A DNA stretch of 64,000 nt from Trichoplax sp. H2 (taxonomy: Eukaryota > Placozoa > Uniplacotomia > Trichoplacea). Position 1 is the first letter of the stretch, and each line of letters opens with the position of its first letter. The notes below the pieces were generated by a model. The model saw nothing but the letters and a program-made list of their open reading frames with translations, ran no database searches and had not been told where the DNA came from. The stretch lies in NCBI GenBank assembly GCA_003344405.1, contig NOWV01000024.1, positions 62,001 through 126,000 on the forward strand, read 5' to 3'. Below, piece after piece: positions 56,797 to 64,000 of the stretch. The position numbers and the translations under genes are program-made.

Positions 56797-57112
56797 GTTG
56801 TTTTCCTATCTCACATTCTTTCTGCCTTGGTTCATTTCCCGCCAAGCGCTTTTATACCCAGCCCTTACAGTACTTTACACTTTCACGAAGGAATCGAAGG
56901 ACTGTAGCCAGGAGAGTACAGTATATAGTACTGTAATTTTCAGATCGTTTGGCCTAGAATACAGTTTCTATGGATTAGGGAATGACTGATGAAATGAGTC
57001 TTGTTTAGCACCCAATATTAACTGCAAGGTTGCCTTTGCGCAGTATGGTAGTATGATGCACGGTTGCAGTTATAGCGTATAGTAAAATGACCAGTTAAAA
57101 TAGTCAAACTAT
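56797..57112. promoter_or_regulatory. 5' flank of CHAF1B with TACTGTA-type palindromes
   Basis: Immediately upstream of the CHAF1B start on the minus strand. It contains ACAGTACTTTACA at about 56868-56880 and GTACAGTATATAGTACTGTA at about 56915-56934, the second being a near-perfect palindrome of the type seen in the larger blocks. Assignment as a promoter is by position only. Confidence 0.4.
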
Positions 57113-58218
57113 ACATTTCTAATAGCGGCATAGCAAGCCTGTAAAATGGCTGAAAGAAGTGTTGCTATACTGCAGTATTGCCTTCATGAATTAAATGATA
57201 TCTTTCAAATTTGAAGAAGTCTGCTTTAAATTGAGCTCAAATTTCTCGCAGACAGATCAGTATTACAGAGGCGTAGCGAGCACTGTAGAATGGTTTGCTA
57301 TACTGCAGTATTACCTTCATTAATTAAATGATATCTTTCAAATTTGCAGAAGTCTGCTTTAAATTGAGCTCAAATTTCTCGCAGACAGATCAGTATTACA
57401 GAGGCGTAGCGAGCCCTGCAGAATGGTTTGCTATACTGCAGTATTACCTTCATGAACTAAATGATATCTTTCAAATTTGCAGAAGTCTGTTTTAAATTGA
57501 GCTCAAATTTCTCGCAGACAGATCAGTATTACAGAGGCGTAGCGAGCACTGTAGAATGATTTGCTATACTACAGTATTGCCTTCATTAATTAAATGATAT
57601 CTTTCAAATTTGCAGAAGTCTGCTTTAAATTGAGCTCAAATTTCTCGCAGACAGATCAGTATTACAGAGGCGTAGCGAGCACTGTAGAATGATTTGCTAT
57701 ACTGCAGTATTGCCTTCATTAATTAAATGATATCTTTCAAATTTGAAGACGTTTGCTTATAATTGAGCCCAAAATTCACGCAGACGGATCAGTATCACAG
57801 AGGCGTAGCGAGCCCTGTAAAATGGTTAAAAGATATTCAGCTATACTACACTATTGCCTTCATTAATTAAATGATATCTTTCAAATTTGAAGAAGTCTAC
57901 TTTAAATTGAGCTCAAATTCTACTCAGACAGATCAGTACAACCTTAAGAGTACATGTTATATAAGATCGTTGTTACAAAGGCGTAGCGAGCCCTGTAGAA
58001 TGGTTAAAAGATATTCAGCTATACTGCAGTATTGCCTTCATTAATTAAATGATATCTTTCAAATTTGAAGAAGTCTACTTTAAATTGAGCTCAAATTCTA
58101 CTCAGACAGATCAGTACAACCTTAAGAGTACATGTTATATAAGATCGTTGTTACAAAGGCGTAGCGAGCCCTGTAGAATGGTTAAAAGATATTCAGCTAT
58201 ACTACAGTATTGCCTTAT
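57113..58218. repeat. 133-bp satellite array, about eight copies
   Basis: The anchor AAATGATATCTTTCAAATTTG falls at 57193, 57326, 57459, 57592 and 57725, an exact 133-bp period four times. It recurs at 57869 and 58047 in longer units of 144 and 178 bp. The long units carry two insertions: TTAAAAGATATTCAG and an about 32-bp block beginning ACCTTAAGAGTACATG. Each unit also contains AGGCGTAGCGAGC. Copies are very similar, so the array is recent or homogenised. Confidence 0.95.
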
Positions 58219-58774
58219 TATTGTCATCATGTAGTACTTAACATATACAACATACAACTTGCATATTCCTACCTGTAAGCATATTGAATGAAAATTAAAT
58301 TTCCAATAGTAAAGAATAGTTCAAAATTGTCAATCATGCGTTGTGTTTCCAAGCTTAGTTGTTAACGTTGGCACAAGGGACTTTGATACACTTCACTTAG
58401 TACACGTGTCTTTTTATAGCTTTATTTTCCGATACAAAGTAATCCTTATACTGTAATTAGGTATATCATTACTCTACATCTTGGCTGATTGTATATACTT
58501 TTAAAAGTAGTAATCAATAGAAATTAAAACTGCTAGCAAGCGCTTCACAAAATATCTTAGATTGGAGGATACTGTTATGTAGATATACTATGATTAACAG
58601 ATTTAATAGACTTGTAATAGCATAAGATAATACAGCTTGCAATAATACTGGCAATGGGAACAAGTAAGCCTTAATTAACAGCGCTTCGTAAGATCAATAT
58701 GAAAATATTGCCAGTAGAAGTACCATATTATAATTATGCATGAAATGGACTCGAAGGAGGGCATCCAGATAGAT
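58219..58774. other. 3' flank of PAICS
   Basis: AT-rich spacer between the satellite and the PAICS stop codon. The reverse-strand AATAAA at 58421-58426 is a possible, rather distal, polyadenylation signal for PAICS. Confidence 0.4.
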
Positions 58775-60429
58775 TTAAATCGAATTTGTGTCGGCCTTCT
58801 TTATGTGTAGCCATCTCTTTAATCGCCTACCGCGAATGCATCCCCACACAAGATGATTGCTGATAGCCAATATCTGACCAGCCATTAAGGCTGCTCCATC
58901 TGTATTCAATGAGGTACAACAACCTAATCCACTGGGTAAAGTTAGCGACGACCAAATGTCATCATGATGCCCTATCGGAGGGCAATTGATAACAGGGATA
59001 GTTGTATTTCCAGCCATGACAGGACCTAAGCCGTTGCTGCGGCCTGCTACAGCGATGAATACAGTTGGTATTTCAGTACTTTCATAGCTAGCTAAAATAC
59101 TGAGCAGTTCTTCGGTACTTTTGTGAGCTGAACTCACTCGAAGTTGATAATCAATGTGCATCTCACGTAGAGTAGTTGCAATCTTCATGCAATGTTCTCG
59201 ATCACTTTCTGATCCCATGATAATCATAACTTTGCACGATGGACTTTTCATCAATTGGTCAATTTTCTTCGCTACCCATGCATAATTGCCACGAATTTCT
59301 TCCATGGCTAGATCGGTAACTTGCTTTAGATCCCGATAAGCTTGTTTATCCTTTTGCAATCGTTTATCTCCGCTAGGCCATAATCTCCAGGAATCATTAT
59401 CGATCACATCTGCAAGAAGCAATGTACCCGATGCTGAAACACCAAATTCAACCTGCGATGCAATATTTTGTCAAATATCAAGTCGGTTAATCATTTTGCT
59501 GCAGCTAGCGTATACCGATTAAAAATAAAGTATATTACAAAGTTAAAATTTATTACATTTGTAGAAAAATACAATAGAAACTTGGAGTAATTACTTAATC
59601 TTTTAGAGTCTGAAATAGGAGGACTACACTATTAAACTTATATCTTAAATACCAAAATCGATCAATATAACAAGTTATATCAAGGCTCACCTTTAAATCA
59701 ATCAAATTGCAATTTAATGTAGACCAAGCTCTTTCTAGAATCTCAAAAGTGGCAAGGGCTACTTTGGACATGATATCTATTTCATCTTTACCAATAACGA
59801 CTTTGCCAGCAGTTAATTTCATATGAAGAATTTGCTCAATACTCACTAATGGGTCATGTTGAGCATCATCTTTGTAAAAGAATTCTAATTTTAGAGGTGA
59901 AAATCGATAGCCTTCTTTCACACCTTGATGCCTCTTCAGGAATGATCCTGTAGCTATCCTTCGTACTACTACCTCTAAGGGAATCATACTGCAGAAAATT
60001 GCTACAAATGAATTCTCATCATAGTGATAGCGATAATGAGTAGGAACGTCACAGTATTGTAGTAAATCAAATACGCCACATGTCGTCGCAGTACTATATT
60101 TGCCTTTAAAACTCATTTCATGAGCTCGTTGGCCATCAAAAGCAGTTATGGCGTCTTTTGAACGTAATACTACTAAATTGCAACTGGTAGGATCATCGAT
60201 AGCAAAGACAACCTTAGTTTTCCCTTCGATGATTTTTCTACCAATTTTGATTTCTTTTTTGGCACAAATATCTAGAGCAGATGAAAAGTTTTCTCATGAA
60301 GGCAGCTATGGTTCATGTACTGACGAGTATTTGTTGATGTAATCTATACCAATAATTTACGCTTAGCTATCATACATCTAATTCAAGATAAAACATATCC
60401 TTGAATTTCTTACCTGTATCTGAACTCAT
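58775..60429 (-). CDS. PAICS: Bifunctional SAICAR synthetase / AIR carboxylase, 3 exons, 424 aa
   Basis: Carries out two steps of de novo purine synthesis: carboxylation of AIR to CAIR, then ligation of aspartate to give SAICAR. Exons in transcript order: 60429-60414, 60271-59691 and 59452-58775, totalling 1275 nt; length is close to human (425 aa). The first coding exon is only 16 nt (MSSDT). The SAICAR synthetase domain (about residues 1-255) has EGKTKVVF, SKDAITAFDG, VVVRRIATGSFLKR and LADVIDNDSWRLWPSGD. The AIR carboxylase domain (about 263-424) has VMIIMGSESDREHC, RVSSAHKSTEE, AVAGRSNGLGPVMAGNT and LPSGLGCCTSLNTDGAALMA. The fused order is that of animals. It lies head-to-head with PPAT, the first enzyme of the same pathway. 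Confidence 0.97.
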
Positions 60430-62555
60430 CACGTCTACTGGACGATTTAATCTATTTCACACTCTCGAACTTCTTTTCTCTGTCTGCTCTCAATACAGTC
60501 TAGAACAGGTATAGAAGGGCCTAACTGATCTTTGCAAGACTCTAAATATTATTCTCACTTTGGGCTTAAACGTTCTTTCCAACTACGCTCGGTAAAATTA
60601 TTACGTTAGTAGTTATACCAATATTTATGTACTTTTTGCATGACAAGCTACGATGACTTTGCTACTTAATTAAATGCGTGTTGGTATCTGTTAGCTTAAA
60701 TTAAAAACGAGAATATTGTGTACGCAAAGTAAAATTCTTAACACCAAGTAATGTCATTGTCAAGTTGAATATTATTATCACTAATTGTAATTAATAAATG
60801 ACACAAGGCGGTGCCTTTTGAAATCTATCGCCTATTTCGTGCAATTTACTTTTACTGATCATTTATTGGGATATTAGAGAAATATTTGATATAGCAGCCA
60901 GTTTTTTACAGCTTAATACAGTGCAACAGTAGCACACATATCATCAACAATTCACGAAGCTTTCTATCGAAATACTATACTTATAAATGATGGAAACTAG
61001 ACGGCATTTGTAGTTTGCATATTTATTTATTTACAACAATAATTGGTTACTACGCTCCTTTATTTGATTGAATTTAATTCAGAGCAATTACCTAAATTAT
61101 ACTAGGCTTAGCAGTTACTGATTTCTTACTAGCTTTCCCAGAAGGACTGAGAATAAAATACTATTGTTTTGCAAGCGAATAAAATAGAAGAAAAACTTGG
61201 ATATGATTGTCAGCTAAAAGTGTGTAACTAATCTGCACTACGAAGGATTTTATGATAGCATTTATTAGCTAAAATTTCAATCAGTGACTTCTAACTATTA
61301 CCATTAGTAGACCATTAAAAATAATACAATAATTCGCCATTGCCTATTAAGTATGATTAAGGGCTCATCAAAAGCATGCATTCGGAAATATATAAGAATA
61401 AGAAAAATATGCGTAAGAATATCATAGACTCATGATTGGTATAGATGAAAAAAAGTATATATATTCAATAAGGTGTCGATATATCCCGCATTGCATCTAT
61501 TCGTCATTCACACCTTGGATATATATTATTTGAGCTAACACCTTCACGGATTTTGAGCATTAGTCCCTTTTCGTAAAAGCCTTATTTACTGGAGCTACAT
61601 TACAACATCAATCTATACTCTCCTATACATGTTTACTATCGAACACAATAAAAGTTTTGTATATGGCGATATAAGGCAATCAATTAGATTCTGTGAGGGT
61701 TTATAATTACCAGGGAGAGTTAAAACCATCTCGATAGGACCATTTACTAATTACCCCCTCCCCCAAAAATGTCCTTTGTAAAGCATCGCTCATGAAGTTA
61801 AGGAAGCATGAGAGAGCAGCAATAGGTATTATTTTGATTGTCACTATAAAATATTATTAGTATAAAATTTTTAAGTCTTACAGCATCGATGCATTGTAAC
61901 TTTGCTATCACCTATTTCGATTCTGTATAGAGCCATCATCAATTTTTTTACCATTAATTATAAGTAACTATTTCATCATATTTCGCGATATTGTTTACCT
62001 ACTTGACAGATACTACACCACATTAAGTCAGAGAAAAAGGACGGATTCGTTGGCTAAAAAAGGATAAATCGTATTAACTGCAAACTTAGATTTGTCTTTT
62101 GGAGAATTCGTTTTCTTAACGTGAGTGCACATAGAAATCTAATATTCTCAAAGTAATTGTATGTGAATATCGTAGTTTTTGTTCATTGAAGTGAATTACT
62201 ACATAGCTAGATTGAAAAGTAATGGCTGCCATTAGAGAAGATTAGTCCACTATCAAAATCATACTATTTAGTCAATGTATTATAGTTTACTGTAAACTAG
62301 AAAAGCAAAACTGTAGCCTTCAGAAAGAGATTAGATTCATTATAAAAATAAAGATTTTATTACATCATGGATCAGCTAATCATCAATTACGGAATATGAG
62401 TATGGTGAATGATTAATTAAGAAAATACAACCTTGTAATAGTGTTATATAATTATGAAATACTACTTAAAATGCTATACTTCTTTAACGTTTTATATTAC
62501 TATATTATATAATAATAGATAGTTTGATGGATTAATTTCAGGATTTATAATAGAT
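60430..62555. promoter_or_regulatory. Shared 5' region of PAICS and PPAT
   Basis: A 2.1-kb region between the divergent PAICS and PPAT start codons. It has no TACTGTACAGTA block. A good acceptor (ttaatttcag, ending at 62540) lies 15 bp before the PPAT ATG, so PPAT probably has a noncoding or short coding first exon further upstream, perhaps close to PAICS. No other coding sequence was seen. Confidence 0.5.
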
Positions 62556-63977
62556 ATGGAATTACACGAGGCTTGCGGTGTATTTGGTGTATTAGCCAAA
62601 GAGCCTTGCGTAAAAATTGCTGAAGTAATATATCATGGACTAATTGGGCTACAACACAGGTAATGGAATTACTTTATTTCTCAAATTTAAACTAATGCCT
62701 GAAATTAATAAACTATTTATGTAAATAATTAGATTGCAGATTTTGCTAGCATTGACAGGATGCTTTCTTCGACAATAGATAGTTATGTCATTTAGTATCT
62801 GCGTGTATACAAACGGCTAAGCTAGAAAGAATAATTCATAAATTACATAGGATTATCTTATATTGCTAATGCTTATAGGGGTCAAGAGAGTGCGGGAATG
62901 ATTATTAGTGACGGCACAACCATGAAAGAAATCAAAGGAATGGGTTTGGTAAGTCATATTATGACTGATGAAATGATGGATCGACTGTCTGGAGGGAAGC
63001 TAGGAATTGGACATACACGTTATTCCACGCAAGGTGCTTCAGATCTAGCTAATTGTCAGCCAATATCTACGGAGACATTTAGGGGCAGAATTGCTCTTGC
63101 TCATAATGGGCAACTGATCAATAAAGATCATTTGAGGAATCAATTATTATCGCAAGATATTAAATTAACCACGGAGAGCGATAGTGAAATTATACTGAAA
63201 ATATTAGCTGCCATTATGCTGAAATATAGCAATTACGATCCAGAATCAGCTGATTGGATGAAAGTTATTGAAGAATTTATGAACCAAAGTGTCTTGTCTT
63301 ATTCTTTCATCATGATGACCCGTGATCGTTTATATGGAGTTCGAGATCCTTATGGAAATAGGCCACTATGTATTGGAAGATTCCATGCTGAAGGTGATAC
63401 TACTAGAACGATGGGGTGGATTTTATCATCGGAATCTTCACCATTTCTCTCCATTTCAGCCAAACTATGGCGAGAAGTTCAACCAGGTGAAATTGCGTGC
63501 TTACATCTAAGTGATAGTGGCGACGAGAACTTGATATCTCATCCAAATCAAAATTGTACGAATAAGTTAGCATCGTGCCTTTTTGAATATGTATATTTTT
63601 CAAGATCTGACACTATTTTAGAAAATCAAATGGTCTATTCTGTCCGATTTCGATGTGGTCAATTACTCGCTATAAAAGCTCCAGTTTATAACGCTGACTT
63701 GGTTAGTTGCATCCCCAACTCTTCTACACCAGCTGCTCTAGGCTATTCCATACAGTCTGCAATTCCCTATGTACAAGTTTTGATCAGAAATACGTATGTT
63801 GGTCGAACTTTTATCCAGCCAAATCATCAAACCAGACAATCCAGTATTAAAAGAAAATTTGGGCTATTAACGGAGAATATTTTGGGGAAGAAAATAATCC
63901 TGATTGATGATTCGATAGTTCGTGGTAATACGATTATTCCATTAATTCAAGCATTAAAATCAGCAGGTGCTAAAGAG
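62556..63977 (+). CDS. PPAT: Amidophosphoribosyltransferase, N-terminal part, cut by the window end
   Basis: First committed enzyme of de novo purine synthesis; it turns PRPP and glutamine into phosphoribosylamine. Coding exons seen: 62556-62659 and 62879 to about 63977, giving 401 residues in frame. The last visible exon probably ends before GTGATA, leaving the C-terminal part outside. The N-terminus MELHEACGVFG places the Ntn nucleophile at Cys7, after a propeptide of six residues, shorter than the 11-residue human one. Glutaminase-domain motifs are GLQHRGQESAGM, GIGHTRYSTQG, NCQP and LAHNGQL. Later motifs are RDPYGNRPLCIG, CLFEYVYFSR, VYSVRFRCGQLLA, YVGRTFIQP and the PRPP-binding loop IILIDDSIVRGNT. 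The frame stays open for five codons upstream to the acceptor at 62540, so a start in an earlier exon is possible. Confidence 0.96.
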
Positions 63978-64000
63978 GTGATACAGAATAATAAGCTACG

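Noticed and set aside
58049-58234. 61-aa frame at the end of the satellite
   Set aside because: It is a translation of the repeat unit, broken in the other copies.

Overview
This is AT-rich nuclear DNA from an animal. Genes are split by short GT-AG introns, and the gene set is metazoan: the ciliary GTPase ARL13B, a Polycomb Scm protein with MBT, SLED and SAM domains, a DBHS (NONO/SFPQ-type) RNA-binding protein, CAF-1 p60, and the fused PAICS enzyme. AT content, compact genes and domain make-up suggest an early-branching animal, most likely a placozoan. That assignment is inference and was not tested by search.

Layout on the + axis: ARL13B (+, 114-5639, 11 exons); Scm (-, 7789-13322, 16 exons) with an integrase-type HHCC zinc-binding region near its N-terminus; a block rich in the palindromic word TACTGTACAGTA (14.4-15.8 kb); a small complex I B15/NDUFB4-like gene (+, 15983-17367); a 180-bp tandem array and then the DBHS gene (+, 19957-23901, 9 exons). 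A 15-kb stretch follows with no recognisable gene, much of it decayed tandem repeats of about 180-280 bp. Next come an intronless orphan (+, 38772-39671), more decayed repeats, an intronless predicted mitochondrial membrane protein (-, 46499-47713), another palindrome-rich block (48.3-49.6 kb), RPF2 (+, 49922-52064, 10 exons), CHAF1B (-, 52575-56796, 12 exons), a 133-bp satellite (57.1-58.2 kb), PAICS (-, 58775-60429, 3 exons), and PPAT (+, from 62556, running off the window).

Exon models were built by hand from ORF pieces, splice-site consensus and reading phase. For ARL13B, Scm, NDUFB4-like, DBHS, RPF2, CHAF1B and PAICS the summed exon lengths are exact multiples of three with matching phases throughout, which is strong internal support.

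Functional links: PAICS and PPAT carry out neighbouring parts of de novo purine synthesis and lie head-to-head, as they do in vertebrates. Scm (silencing) and CHAF1B (histone deposition) are chromatin proteins. RPF2 acts in 60S ribosome assembly. The most unusual features are the HHCC-Scm fusion, the palindromic clusters that lie 5' of at least four genes, and the mosaic of decayed tandem arrays.
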